From: Actinomycetes bacterium
Lineage (GTDB): Bacteria; Actinomycetota; Actinomycetes; Actinomycetales; Microbacteriaceae
Length of the DNA: 64,000 bases
Assembly (NCBI GenBank): GCA_023386365.1
Contig: JAEWJX010000076.1
Coordinates: 25,437 to 89,436 of the forward strand
Direction: 5' to 3'
In this document: piece after piece, positions 52,131 to 60,926 of the stretch
Layout of the letters: each line of letters opens with the position of its first letter
How positions within the stretch are numbered: position 1 is the first letter of the stretch
Translations under genes and position numbers: made by a program
Notes under the pieces: model-generated
Databases searched by the model: none
What the model was told of the DNA's origin: nothing
The model's input: the letters and a program-made list of their open reading frames with translations, nothing else

Positions 52131-53549
52131 TCAGCCGAGGCGTCGCAGCACGGTGCGCGCGGCGTTCCAGCCGCCCATGCCGTGCGCGCCGCCGGCGGGG
52201 AGGGTGGACGAGGAACACAGGAACAGATCCGGCACGGGCGTCGCCCACGGGCTGCGCGACAGTCGTGGCCGTGCAGCGAGCTGACGCCAGTCGGCCACAC
52301 CGCCGCCGATGTCGCCCCCGACGAGGTTGGCGTTCCACGTTTCGAGTTGCGTCGTGTTCATGGTGTGGCGCCCGAGGATGCGGTCGCGGAATCCGGGCGC
52401 GAACCGCTCGATCTGCGCCTCGATGACGGCCGTCTCGTCGCGGGTCGACCCGTGCGGAACATGGCAGTACGCCCACAGCGTGTGCTTGCCCTCGGGTGCC
52501 CGGGTGGCATCCGCGACGCTCGCCTGCACGACCAGAACGAACGGCTGGTCCGGCATGAGGCCGTGGGTGACGGCCCGCTCCGAGGCGACGATCGCCGCCG
52601 ACGTGCCCAGGTGCACGGTGCCGGCACCGGCGAGCTGCGGGTCGAGCCAGGGCACCGGCCCGTCGAGCGCCCAGTCGACCTTGAACACGCCGGGGCCGTA
52701 GCGCCACCGGTCGAGATGCCCGGCATACCCGCCGGGGAGGCGGTCGCCGGCGATGGCGAGCACCTGCCGCGGGGTGAGGTCGAGCAGGGTGGCGCGTGCC
52801 GACGGCAGCTCGTCGAGGGACCGCACGCGGTGGCCGGTGCGCACCTCCCCGCCGAGGGAACGCAGCCGGGCGACCAGCGCATCCGCCACCGATTGCGAGC
52901 CGCCGACCGCCACCGGCCAGCCGACGCCGTGCGCGAGTCCCGCCATGAAGACCCCGATGCCGGCGGTGAGCAGCGACCCGAGGTCGAGGATCGCGTGGGA
53001 TGCGAGGCCGGCGAAGAGCGCCCGGGCGGGCTCCTCGCGGAACGCGGTGCGCATCGACAGCGTCGCTGGCCACACCCCGTGGAATCCGAACTCGATCAGC
53101 TCGCGCGGCGCGTTCGGCGGCAGCGCGGTCGGGTCGAGCACGGATGCGGCGAGCCCCTGCCAGCGTGCGCCGAGCGATCCGAGCGTGCGCTCCCAGCGCC
53201 GGCCGTCGGGGCCGAGGCCCGCGGCGGTGTCGGCGGCCGAGCGGTGCAGCAGTGCGGACCGGCCCGGTTCGATGCCGTGCCCGACCGGAAGGGGCGCGTG
53301 CGCGAAGGACAGCCCCTCGCGTTCCAGGTCGAGCGCGCGGAACGCGGGCGACGCGACGGTCAGGGGAAGCACGGTGGCGCCCACGTCGTGGCGGAAACCC
53401 GGCAGGGTCAGCTCCTCGGTGCGCAGCCCGCCCCCCGGCGCGTCGGCGGCTTCGAGCACGACGACCCGCCATCCGGCTTCGGCGAGGGCGACCGCCGCGA
53501 CGAGCCCGTTCGGGCCGGAGCCGACGACGACGGCGTCGACGTCGGTCAC
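52131..53549 (-). CDS. Phytoene-desaturase-like FAD oxidoreductase
   Basis: A 472-residue flavoprotein with the N-terminal motif VVGSGPNGLVAAVALAEAG, ADAPGGGLRTEELTLPGF, and C-terminal SSTLPAGGAHGMGGWNAART, the CrtI/NAD(P)-dependent oxidoreductase layout. No other carotenoid genes are nearby, so the substrate is unknown. It is convergent with the PLP gene, four bases apart. Confidence 0.85.
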   Translation of the reverse strand: MTDVDAVVVGSGPNGLVAAVALAEAGWRVVVLEAADAPGGGLRTEELTLPGFRHDVGATVLPLTVASPAFRALDLEREGLSFAHAPLPVGHGIEPGRSALLHRSAADTAAGLGPDGRRWERTLGSLGARWQGLAASVLDPTALPPNAPRELIEFGFHGVWPATLSMRTAFREEPARALFAGLASHAILDLGSLLTAGIGVFMAGLAHGVGWPVAVGGSQSVADALVARLRSLGGEVRTGHRVRSLDELPSARATLLDLTPRQVLAIAGDRLPGGYAGHLDRWRYGPGVFKVDWALDGPVPWLDPQLAGAGTVHLGTSAAIVASERAVTHGLMPDQPFVLVVQASVADATRAPEGKHTLWAYCHVPHGSTRDETAVIEAQIERFAPGFRDRILGRHTMNTTQLETWNANLVGGDIGGGVADWRQLAARPRLSRSPWATPVPDLFLCSSSTLPAGGAHGMGGWNAARTVLRRLG

Positions 53550-53677
53550 GTGCGGGTTCCGGGTCGGGTCACCCCGCCATGCTCTCACCGCAACCCCGCG
53601 CGTCCCGTGACCTCGCTTCGTAGACTCGCTGTGCCGACACCGGTCGACGTCGACGGCTCCATGGAACGGAGGTGCGC

Positions 53678-54253
53678 ATGGCCTTCTGGAGGCGACGCCG
53701 CATCCCGCTTCGCAAGTACGTGCCGCCGAGCGAGTTCCCGCCGGTGCCGCTCGATGAGCTGGTCGAGGAGGGGCTGCTCATCGCCCTGTCGGGTGTGCGG
53801 CTCAGCGTGAAGAACCGCATCCTGGTGCGGGCCCTGCGCGACGAGGTCGACGTGGATCTCGGCTGGTGCCGGGCGGTCGTCGGGTCGGAGTTGCACGCCC
53901 TCGCGCAGGAGTCGGCGGATGGGGCGGCGCGTCTGGCGGGCCAGCTGGCCGGCAAGAAGCGCGACCCCTGGCACGAGGACGACGAGGCACGGTGGGAGCC
54001 GGAGCGGCTGCCACGCCGGCAGCAACTGCTGTCGATGCTGGCTGCCCGCTTGCAGCAGTTGGCGACCGACGAGGAGGCGGTGCGCGAGTTGGCGGTCGCG
54101 AGTCGCGAGGCGGCTCTCGACGACCTGGTGTCGGCCCGACTCGCGACCGAGAAGCGTGTCCCGCGCCCGCGGGCGGCGGCGTCGCGCGCCCGGGAGGCGG
54201 CGATCGCCGAGCTGCGCGCCGAACTGGACGCGTTCACCACGGGCGCGGACTAG
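53678..54253 (+). CDS. Unknown cytoplasmic protein
   Basis: A 191-residue charged protein with no membrane helix. The N-terminus is basic (FWRRRRIPLRKYVPP), and much of the rest is predicted helical and Ala/Arg/Glu-rich, with possible coiled-coil character after residue 105. No family is recognised. CGGAGG before the ATG supports the start. Its end overlaps convergent rnhA by four bases. Confidence 0.7.
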   Translation: MAFWRRRRIPLRKYVPPSEFPPVPLDELVEEGLLIALSGVRLSVKNRILVRALRDEVDVDLGWCRAVVGSELHALAQESADGAARLAGQLAGKKRDPWHEDDEARWEPERLPRRQQLLSMLAARLQQLATDEEAVRELAVASREAALDDLVSARLATEKRVPRPRAAASRAREAAIAELRAELDAFTTGAD

Positions 54254-54786
54254 CGGGACTTCGCCTTCGGGTCGACGTCGACGTCGATCGGCGGATGGGT
54301 GCCGCGGCGGCTGGCCCAGATCAGCTCGCGCCCCTCGGCTGCGTGGGCGGCCGCGCGGGTGGCCCGCTCATCCGCCCACTCGTTGAGTCGGTGACCCCGG
54401 TGGCCGCGGACGTGCTCGAACTCCACATCCGGAAGCCCCGCCGCGCGGCGCGCATCGCGGGCGGCGATCAGCGCCTCCAGGATCTCGACGTTCTTCACCG
54501 GCGCTTTCGCGGCGGTGCGCCAGCCGCGGGCTTTGTGCCCGTCCATCCATTTCGTGTAGGTGTCGATCGCGTAGCGCGAGTCGGCCTGCACATGCAGGTT
54601 CACCACATCCGGGTTGTCGCGGATGGCGCCCAGCACGGCGAGCAGCTCGCCGATGTTGTTGGTGCCCTGCAGCAACGACCCGGCCGACCACTGGCCGTCT
54701 TCGCCGACCCACGCCCAACCGGTGGGTCCCGGGTTGCCCTTGCAGGCGCCATCGGTGGCGACGGTGTAGCGCTCGATCGTGGTCAT
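54250..54786 (-). CDS. rnhA: Ribonuclease HI
   Basis: A 178-residue RNase H1 that removes RNA from RNA-DNA hybrids. The catalytic residues are in YTVATDGACKGNPGP, NNIGELLAV and ADSRYAIDTYTKW, with a final histidine/aspartate in GHRGHRLNEWADERA. A short C-terminal tail extends beyond the core. Confidence 0.93.
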   Translation of the reverse strand: MTTIERYTVATDGACKGNPGPTGWAWVGEDGQWSAGSLLQGTNNIGELLAVLGAIRDNPDVVNLHVQADSRYAIDTYTKWMDGHKARGWRTAAKAPVKNVEILEALIAARDARRAAGLPDVEFEHVRGHRGHRLNEWADERATRAAAHAAEGRELIWASRRGTHPPIDVDVDPKAKSR

Positions 54787-54867
54787 CGTGGTCCATCTTC
54801 GCAGAGCCGCAGATCGTGCCAGCTTCCGTGGAACGTGCCACGATCCGACGATCATGCCCGGCGAGGT

Positions 54868-54873
54868 TAGGGT
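54868..54873 (+). promoter_or_regulatory. -10 element for the phytochrome gene
   Basis: TAGGGT, with the start codon 47 bases downstream behind a GGAG at a normal distance. Unlike most genes in this part, the phytochrome gene would therefore have a short leader. Confidence 0.4.
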
Positions 54874-54920
54874 GAGCACACCGGCCGCAACCCACCCATC
54901 ACGGTCGATAGACGGAGCAC

Positions 54921-56852
54921 ATGGACCCGGCGGAATACGCCATCGATCCGGAAGAACTCCGTCGACTGGCGGAATGCGCGCGCGAGCCGATCCGCACGCC
55001 CGGCATGATCCAGAAGCACGGCACCCTGCTCGGCATCGACCCGGCGACGCAGGTCGTGGTGGTGGTGAGCGAGAACGCGCGCGAGTGGCTCGGCCGGCCG
55101 TTCGCGGATGTCGGCGACGAACAGTTGGAACACGCGGCCCGCACCGGTCACGCCATCGACCCGGTGCGTCTCGCGTGGAACGACGTGCCGGCGGATGCGA
55201 TCGTGCACGAGGTCGACAGCCTCACCGTCGTCGAGATCGAGCCGGTGCCAACGGGCCACGAGTACGCCCGCACACCGGTGGTCGACGCGATCGCACGGTT
55301 GTCGACCATCAAGCAGCTCGACGAGCTCCGCACTGAAGCCGCATCCGCGATCCGCCGCATCACCGGCTTCGACCGCGTGATGGTCTACCACTTCCACGAC
55401 GACGGCCACGGCGAGGTGGTCGCCGAAGACCGCGACGCCGAACTGGAACCGTACCTGGGCTTGCACTTCCCGGCATCCGACATCCCGTCGCAGGCGCGCG
55501 AGCTCTACGTGACCAAGGTGGGCCGCGCGATCCCGAGCACCGACGACGTGGGCATCCCGCTGCTCGCGGTGTCGGGCGACGTGCGCACCCTCGACCTGTC
55601 GAACGCCGAACTGCGGAGCGTCTCGCCGTACCACCTGCAGTACATGCGCAACATGGGGCAGGCGTCGACCTTCTCCCTGTCGATCGTCGACGAGGGGCGC
55701 CTGGTGGGCATGATCACCTGCGCGCACCGCACCGAGCGTCGCCTGCCGGTGCTGCTGCGGCGGTCGCTGGAGGTACTGGCGGCACAGGTGGCGATGCAGC
55801 AGTCGGCGATCCTCGAGATCGAGCGGCTGCGGCACGTCGTCGAGGTGCGGGAGCGGCGCGTCGAACTGCTGGCGCCGCTGTACGCGTCGGACGACATCCA
55901 TTCGGCGCTGCTCGACGGGTCGCGCACCGTGCTCGATCTGGTGCCGGCCGACGGCGTGTTCGCCCGGATCGACGGGGCGAGCCGCACCGCCGGGCGGGTG
56001 CCGCCGGTGGCGAACATCAAGCGTGCGCTCGCGCTCATCGGCGACCGCGACTACGTGACCGAGTCGGTGTCGACGGACGCGCCGGAGCTGGTGGAGCTGC
56101 TGCCGGGTGTGGCCGGGTTGCTGGTCGTGCCGATCGATGCCGAAGGGGACGTGCTCGTCTTCCTGCGCGACGAGGTCACCCGCGAGATCGCCTGGCTCGG
56201 CGATCCGGGCGGCACCAACCGACCGGATCAGCGGTCGCCGCGCACCTCGTTCTCGGCGTGGCAGCACACCGTGGTCGGGCGCTCCGAGCCGTGGGGATCA
56301 CTGCTGATCGAGGCGAAGGAACTGGGCCGCGAGCTGGGGGTCGCCCTGGTGCGCCGCGCCGACGCGAAGCTCGCCGAACTCGCCATGCGCGACGCCCTCA
56401 CGGGCCTCCACAACCGGCGCTACCTCGTCGAGCGTCTCGCCACCCGCGGGCCGGTCGGTCCGGCGGGCAAGGCCCTCCTGTTCATCGACCTCGACGACTT
56501 CAAGAACGTGAACGACCAGTACGGCCATGACGCCGGCGACACCGTCATCCTGGAGGTGGCCGCGCGTCTCGTGGCCCACTCGCGGGAGCAGGATGTGGTT
56601 GTCCGTCTCGGCGGCGACGAGTTCGTGGTGCTCCTCGACGGCGTGGCCGGCGAGGATGTGCAGGCGATCGCGGATCGGATGGTCGCGGCGATCGCGGAGC
56701 CGATCGCGGCCGGCGGCGTGATCCTCACGACCACCGCATCCTGCGGGCTGGTGCTCGCCGAACCCGGTTCGCCGCGCGCGGGACTGCTCGAAGCCGCCGA
56801 CGCGGCCATGTACCGCGCGAAGCGCTCAGGACGCAACCGCGTCTCGCGCTGA
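54921..56852 (+). CDS. bphP: Bacteriophytochrome diguanylate cyclase (PAS-GAF-PHY-GGDEF)
   Basis: A 643-residue red/far-red light receptor. The PAS domain (about residues 10-115) has Cys19 in AECAREPIRTPGMIQKHG, the biliverdin attachment site. The GAF domain has FPASDIPSQARELY and SPYHLQYMRNMG, which hold the chromophore, and the PHY domain has the tongue motif PRTSF. Residues about 480-643 form a GGDEF domain with intact GGDEF and an upstream inhibitory RxxD (REQD) five residues before it. It should make c-di-GMP under light control. Confidence 0.94.
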   Translation: MDPAEYAIDPEELRRLAECAREPIRTPGMIQKHGTLLGIDPATQVVVVVSENAREWLGRPFADVGDEQLEHAARTGHAIDPVRLAWNDVPADAIVHEVDSLTVVEIEPVPTGHEYARTPVVDAIARLSTIKQLDELRTEAASAIRRITGFDRVMVYHFHDDGHGEVVAEDRDAELEPYLGLHFPASDIPSQARELYVTKVGRAIPSTDDVGIPLLAVSGDVRTLDLSNAELRSVSPYHLQYMRNMGQASTFSLSIVDEGRLVGMITCAHRTERRLPVLLRRSLEVLAAQVAMQQSAILEIERLRHVVEVRERRVELLAPLYASDDIHSALLDGSRTVLDLVPADGVFARIDGASRTAGRVPPVANIKRALALIGDRDYVTESVSTDAPELVELLPGVAGLLVVPIDAEGDVLVFLRDEVTREIAWLGDPGGTNRPDQRSPRTSFSAWQHTVVGRSEPWGSLLIEAKELGRELGVALVRRADAKLAELAMRDALTGLHNRRYLVERLATRGPVGPAGKALLFIDLDDFKNVNDQYGHDAGDTVILEVAARLVAHSREQDVVVRLGGDEFVVLLDGVAGEDVQAIADRMVAAIAEPIAAGGVILTTTASCGLVLAEPGSPRAGLLEAADAAMYRAKRSGRNRVSR

Positions 56853-56857
56853 GAGGC

Positions 56858-57151
56858 TCAGGCCGTCGCGGGTTCGGGGGTGATGCGCATGCCCGACGCG
56901 GAGTTGGCCGAGTCGATCAGCACTTCGAGCCAGGCGCGGTTGATGTCGGCCGCGTCGCCGTCGAACTCGAAACGCAGCGTGGCCGCCGAGTTGATCCAGA
57001 TGCGCTGGCGGCCGCCGTTCGGGCCGTCGATCGAGAGCGCGAACGGCTCACCGCGGCGCAGCTTCGCCAGGGTGACGAACTCGACGTGCGCGAGGGTACG
57101 GTCGGGCAGCGTGAACGACGCCGGAGGCGAGCCGTAGTGGAGTTGTCCCAT
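56858..57151 (-). CDS. Small DUF7882-like protein A
   Basis: A 97-residue protein sharing a pattern with two others at 58361 and 58674: MG-L-Y-S, DRTLAH, KLRRGE-F, IW near the middle, then AWLEVL-DSANS and EP near the end. From memory such proteins are abundant in Microbacteriaceae and sometimes labelled, wrongly, ATP-dependent DNA ligase; they are far too short for that. TAGACT is seven bases before the ATG (minus strand). Confidence 0.72.
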   Translation of the reverse strand: MGQLHYGSPPASFTLPDRTLAHVEFVTLAKLRRGEPFALSIDGPNGGRQRIWINSAATLRFEFDGDAADINRAWLEVLIDSANSASGMRITPEPATA

Positions 57152-57158
57152 CGCCGCG

Positions 57159-57176
57159 AGTCTACGCGGGTAGCCT
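57159..57176. promoter_or_regulatory. Back-to-back leaderless -10 elements
   Basis: TAGACT on the minus strand (57159-57164) faces protein A, and TAGCCT on the plus strand (57171-57176) faces the 89-residue gene. Only 31 bases separate the two start codons, so the two promoters must overlap and cannot be used simultaneously. Confidence 0.55.
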
Positions 57177-57182
57177 GATCTG

Positions 57183-57452
57183 GTGAGCATCGTCCACCGG
57201 CTGACCGTCGACGGTCGCGACTACTTCCTGCCCGACCCGGTCACCGAGCTGAAGAGCCAGGTGCTGGAGGCGATCCGCGCGGGCGGCGGCTACGTGAACA
57301 TCCCGCCGCTGCGGGGTGGCCCCGGTATCGACATCCTGTTCTCCCCGGGGATGCCGGTCACCTGGTCGCAGATCGACGTGGGCGGTGAGGTCGCGGCCGA
57401 GGGCGCGCGGCCCGCGGCGGCGTCGGGCGTCGACGACGACTACGGCCTCTAG
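57183..57452 (+). CDS. Small unknown protein, 89 residues
   Basis: An 89-residue protein beginning MSIVHRLTVDGRDYFLPD, with GGGYVNIPPLRG in the middle and an acidic end. No family is recognised and no membrane segment is seen. It starts at a GTG six bases after TAGCCT and overlaps the 3' end of the EAL gene by four bases. Confidence 0.65.
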   Translation: MSIVHRLTVDGRDYFLPDPVTELKSQVLEAIRAGGGYVNIPPLRGGPGIDILFSPGMPVTWSQIDVGGEVAAEGARPAAASGVDDDYGL

Positions 57453-58234
57453 CGCGCGTCGACGAGCAGCGGCTCGATCTCCTCGGCGGGGAGCGCGGGT
57501 GCGAAGTAGAACCCCTGCGCCCGATCGCAGCCCCAGCGCAGGGCGCGCGCGAAGTGCTGCTCGGTCTCCACACCTTCCGCCACGACGATCGCGGAGCGGT
57601 CGCGGGCGATGGCGGTGCACTCGGCGACCAGCGCATCCGCATCCGGCCGCTCGTCGTGCATGAGCGAGCGGTCGATCTTCACCTCGGTGAAGGGCAGTCG
57701 GCGGATGCCGTCGAGCGACGTGTGACCCGCACCGAAGTCGTCGACCGCCACACCTACTCCACCATCGATGAGGCGCTCGAGCGTGGCGTGTTCGTCGCGT
57801 GAGTTCTGCATGGCGGGCGACTCGGTGATCTCCACGGTGACCGCGCCGGCGGGAAGGTCGAACTCCTGCAGGCGCGCCAGCAGTTCATCGGCGAATGCGG
57901 GGCGCAACTCGGTGGGCGACACGTTGATCGCCACCCCCACGTCGACCCCGCGGCGGTGCCAGTCGGCGGCGCGGCGCCCCGACTCTTCGAGCATGAGGCG
58001 GCCGAGGTCGGAGATGAGACCGTGGCGTTCGGCCAGGTGGATGAAGCGGTCCGGCAGCAGGAGCCCGCGCACCGGGTGGTTCCACCGGCAGAGCGCCTCG
58101 AGGGCGACGACGCGTCCTGTCTTCAGGTCGTACTGCGGCTGGAAGTGGGCGGTCAGCTCGCCCGACGCGAGGGCACGCTGAAGCTCACCGACCGCATCCC
58201 CTGCGGACGGAAGCGATCCGCCACCGAAGTTCAC
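57449..58234 (-). CDS. EAL-domain c-di-GMP phosphodiesterase
   Basis: A 261-residue single-domain EAL protein. EALCRW replaces the usual EALLRW with the catalytic glutamate kept; VEITES, VDDFGAGHTSL, EVKIDRSL and VAEGVET are present, so it should hydrolyse c-di-GMP. It has no sensor domain. The start is a GTG. It sits between the small paralogues near the phytochrome cyclase. Confidence 0.9.
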   Translation of the reverse strand: MNFGGGSLPSAGDAVGELQRALASGELTAHFQPQYDLKTGRVVALEALCRWNHPVRGLLLPDRFIHLAERHGLISDLGRLMLEESGRRAADWHRRGVDVGVAINVSPTELRPAFADELLARLQEFDLPAGAVTVEITESPAMQNSRDEHATLERLIDGGVGVAVDDFGAGHTSLDGIRRLPFTEVKIDRSLMHDERPDADALVAECTAIARDRSAIVVAEGVETEQHFARALRWGCDRAQGFYFAPALPAEEIEPLLVDAR

Positions 58235-58360
58235 ACGTCAACGATCCCGCATCGCACCAATTCGGGCAAAGGTGACGACAAATCGAAGCCCGGCGTGTAT
58301 ATTCACGCGGCCCCGCCAGGCTGGGGTGGGCGTGAGTCGCGGCGGGATATCCTGCACACG

Positions 58361-58669
58361 ATGGGCACGCTCACCTACAACTCGAAGCTCACGGTCTCGC
58401 TCGACGATCGGGTGCTCGCGCACCTGCAGGCCGTGATGTGGTCGAAGCTGCGCCGCGGGGAGTACTTCTCCTTCACCTGGACGGGTGCCGCGAGCGGCGG
58501 AATCGGGCGCACCTCGGTGTGGATGGCGCCGTCGATCCCCGTCGAGATCGAGTTCTTCGGCGGCCGCGCCCCGAAGCTGAACCCGGCGTGGATCCAGGTG
58601 CTCGCGAAGTCGGCGAACTCGGCGGGCGGCCTCACGATCCTGCCCGAACCTTCGAACCCCGAAGGGTAG
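58361..58669 (+). CDS. Small DUF7882-like protein B
   Basis: A 102-residue paralogue of protein A: MGTLTYNS, DDRVLAHLQ, SKLRRGEYFSF, then VW-M, EIEFF, NPAWIQVL, KSANSAGGL and PEP. TATCCT is seven bases before the ATG. It converges with paralogue C, whose end is four bases away. Confidence 0.72.
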   Translation: MGTLTYNSKLTVSLDDRVLAHLQAVMWSKLRRGEYFSFTWTGAASGGIGRTSVWMAPSIPVEIEFFGGRAPKLNPAWIQVLAKSANSAGGLTILPEPSNPEG

Positions 58670-58673
58670 CGGC

Positions 58674-58979
58674 TCAGTCGCCGGGCTTCGGCTCCGCGAC
58701 GAGCACCAACCCCGCCGGCGAGTTCGCGCTCTTCGTGAGCTCGCGCAGCCAGGCCTGGTCGAGCGGGATCTCGTCGCGCTCGAAGAACTCGAACGACAGC
58801 GGGATGTCGGGGTCGAGCCAGATCGAGTGCCGGCCGCCGCCGTGCGACAGTGCCTGCTCCCACGAGAAGGCGAACGACTCGCGGCGGCGAAGCTTCGCGT
58901 AGATGACGTTGCGGAGGTGAGCGAGCGACCGGTCGTCGATCTCGATCGTGCGGGTGGAGTTGTACGTCAGGATGCCCAC
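58674..58979 (-). CDS. Small DUF7882-like protein C
   Basis: A 101-residue paralogue beginning VGILTYNS at a GTG, with DDRSLAHLR, AKLRRRESFAFSW, IWLDPDIPL, FEFF, AWLREL, KSANSPAGL and EP. It is closer to B than to A, suggesting a more recent duplication. It is divergent from the GH13 gene. Confidence 0.72.
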   Translation of the reverse strand: MGILTYNSTRTIEIDDRSLAHLRNVIYAKLRRRESFAFSWEQALSHGGGRHSIWLDPDIPLSFEFFERDEIPLDQAWLRELTKSANSPAGLVLVAEPKPGD

Positions 58980-59004
58980 TGCACCAGCATGCACGAGATC
59001 TATG

Positions 59005-59022
59005 TCTGAAAGACGTTTCAGA
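59005..59022. promoter_or_regulatory. Operator at the GH13 promoter
   Basis: TCTGAAA-GACG-TTTCAGA, a perfect 7-bp inverted repeat of LacI-family appearance. It covers TTCAGA, a likely -35, 16 bases before the -10 TAGTGT (59039-59044), which is itself seven bases before the GH13 ATG. Binding would block transcription. Confidence 0.6.
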
Positions 59023-59051
59023 GCGTGCAAGATGTTGCTAGTGTTTCCGCC

Positions 59052-60926
59052 ATGACCGAGCTGCACCGCCTTCCGCATCACGACGGATCTCCCGACTACG
59101 CGACCCGCCACGACGACGGCACCGGATGGCGGTACGACGTGAGGGTGCGTGTTCCCGCGGAGCACGACGAGGTGGCGTCGATGCACGTTCGATATCTCGT
59201 CGACGGCGAGCCGCGGTACGCCCCCATGACCCGCACGGACGACCCCTCCGTCGACGCCACGTGGTGGTCCGGCGCCTTCGCTCTCGAGAACGACGTGGTG
59301 CGGTACCGCTTCCTGCTGAACTATGCGGACGGGCGCTCGTCGTGGCTCTGCGGCGACGGCGTCGACACCGTCGAGCCCCGGGATGCTCGCGACTTCCAGG
59401 TGACCATCCACCCCGACGCCCCTGAATGGCTCGCCTCGCAGGTGATGTACCAGGTCTTCCCCGACCGCTTCGCGCGCTCGCCGCACGCCACCGCTCGTGA
59501 GACGCCCGACTGGGCGTGGCCCGTCGGGTGGCACGACGAGGTGGCGGCCACCGGTCCCGGTACCTCGGCGCAGCTGTTCGGTGGAGACCTCGACGGTATC
59601 GCCGAGCGGCTCGACCACCTCGAACGGCTCGGGGTCACCCTGATCTACCTCACGCCGTTCTTCCCCGCGCGCTCCAACCACCGCTACGACGCCTCGACCT
59701 TCGACCGGGTCGACCCGTTGCTCGGCGGTGACGACGCACTGATCCGCCTCGTCGAAGCCGCACACGCGCGCGGTATCCGCGTGATCGGCGACCTCACCAC
59801 GAACCACACCGGCGCCGCGCACGAATGGTTCACCGCCGCCCTCGGCGACCCACGGGCCGACGAGGCCTCCTTCTACTACTGGATCGACGACGCCCACACC
59901 GACTACGTCGCCTGGTACGGCATCCGCTCGCTGCCGAAGTTGAACTGGAACTCGGGCGAGTTGCGGCGCCGCTTCATCGACGGCGACGACAGCGTGGTCG
60001 CCAAGTGGCTGAAGCCGCCCTACAACCTCGACGGGTGGCGCATCGACGTGGCCAACATGACCGGGCGTCTCGGTTCTGACGACCTCAACCGCGAGGTGCA
60101 ACGCACGGTGCGGCGCACCGTCGACGAGGTGGGGCCCGACCGCGTGCTGTTCGCCGAATCCACCAACGACGTGACCGCGGACTTCGATGGCGGTGGGTGG
60201 CACGCCCCGATGAGCTACTCCGCGTTCACCCGGCCCCTCTGGCAGTGGCTGCGGAGGCAGGAGGCCGACCCGCGCCACCACTTCGGCATCCCGTACGGGA
60301 TCGAACCCCGCTACACCGCCGCGGATGTGGTGGCCAGCCATCGCCGGTTCGCGGGCTCGTTGCCGTGGTCGGTGCAGCAGTCTGCGATGAACGCGATCGA
60401 CACACACGACACCCCCCGGTTCGCCGAGGGCGCCGGCGACGCGGAGCAACTCGTGGCGTTCGGGCTGTCGATCACGCTGCCGGGAACCCCGGTCGTCTTC
60501 GCCGGGGACGAGTTCGGCTTGCGGGGGGTGAACGGCGAGCACGCGCGGACGCCCCTGCCGTGGGGTGAGGAGCCGCGGCTCGCCGACGGCTACGCGGCGC
60601 TCACCCGGATGCGCGCGTCGTCGGAACCGCTGCAGCGGGGGGGCTTGCGGTGGCTCTTCGCAGGGGCCGACGCCCTCGTGTTCGTGCGTGAACTCGACGG
60701 GCGTTCGGCGGTCGTGTTCGCGTCGCGCGCGGCGACCACCGTGCGGATCCCGGGGACGGCCCTGGGTGGGCTCGGGGCGGCGTCCACGACCGCGGGAGTT
60801 GACTGCCGGAGCGAAGGCGATGCGGTCGTCTTCGCCGCAGACGGGCCCGCGTTCGGCGTGTGGGCGGCGGACGCGAACGTCGATGCTCGCACGTCGCTCG
60901 ATTCGCTCGTGACCGCGGATGCGTGA
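59052..60926 (+). CDS. GH13 alpha-glucosidase / neopullulanase-like enzyme
   Basis: A 624-residue alpha-amylase-family enzyme with an N-terminal beta domain (about residues 1-120) and a TIM barrel. Predicted catalytic residues are Asp332 (GWRIDVANM), Glu369 (LFAESTND) and Asp453 (DTHDTPR). It has no signal peptide and so probably processes imported maltodextrins. The operator upstream suggests sugar control. Its stop overlaps the next gene (ATG 8 bases inside). Confidence 0.9.
   Translation: MTELHRLPHHDGSPDYATRHDDGTGWRYDVRVRVPAEHDEVASMHVRYLVDGEPRYAPMTRTDDPSVDATWWSGAFALENDVVRYRFLLNYADGRSSWLCGDGVDTVEPRDARDFQVTIHPDAPEWLASQVMYQVFPDRFARSPHATARETPDWAWPVGWHDEVAATGPGTSAQLFGGDLDGIAERLDHLERLGVTLIYLTPFFPARSNHRYDASTFDRVDPLLGGDDALIRLVEAAHARGIRVIGDLTTNHTGAAHEWFTAALGDPRADEASFYYWIDDAHTDYVAWYGIRSLPKLNWNSGELRRRFIDGDDSVVAKWLKPPYNLDGWRIDVANMTGRLGSDDLNREVQRTVRRTVDEVGPDRVLFAESTNDVTADFDGGGWHAPMSYSAFTRPLWQWLRRQEADPRHHFGIPYGIEPRYTAADVVASHRRFAGSLPWSVQQSAMNAIDTHDTPRFAEGAGDAEQLVAFGLSITLPGTPVVFAGDEFGLRGVNGEHARTPLPWGEEPRLADGYAALTRMRASSEPLQRGGLRWLFAGADALVFVRELDGRSAVVFASRAATTVRIPGTALGGLGAASTTAGVDCRSEGDAVVFAADGPAFGVWAADANVDARTSLDSLVTADA

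Noticed and set aside
42960..58260. GCATCC/GGATGC as an FtsK-orienting (KOPS-like) sequence
   Set aside because: Such signals are strongly strand-skewed; the two orientations are nearly equal in the stretch counted.
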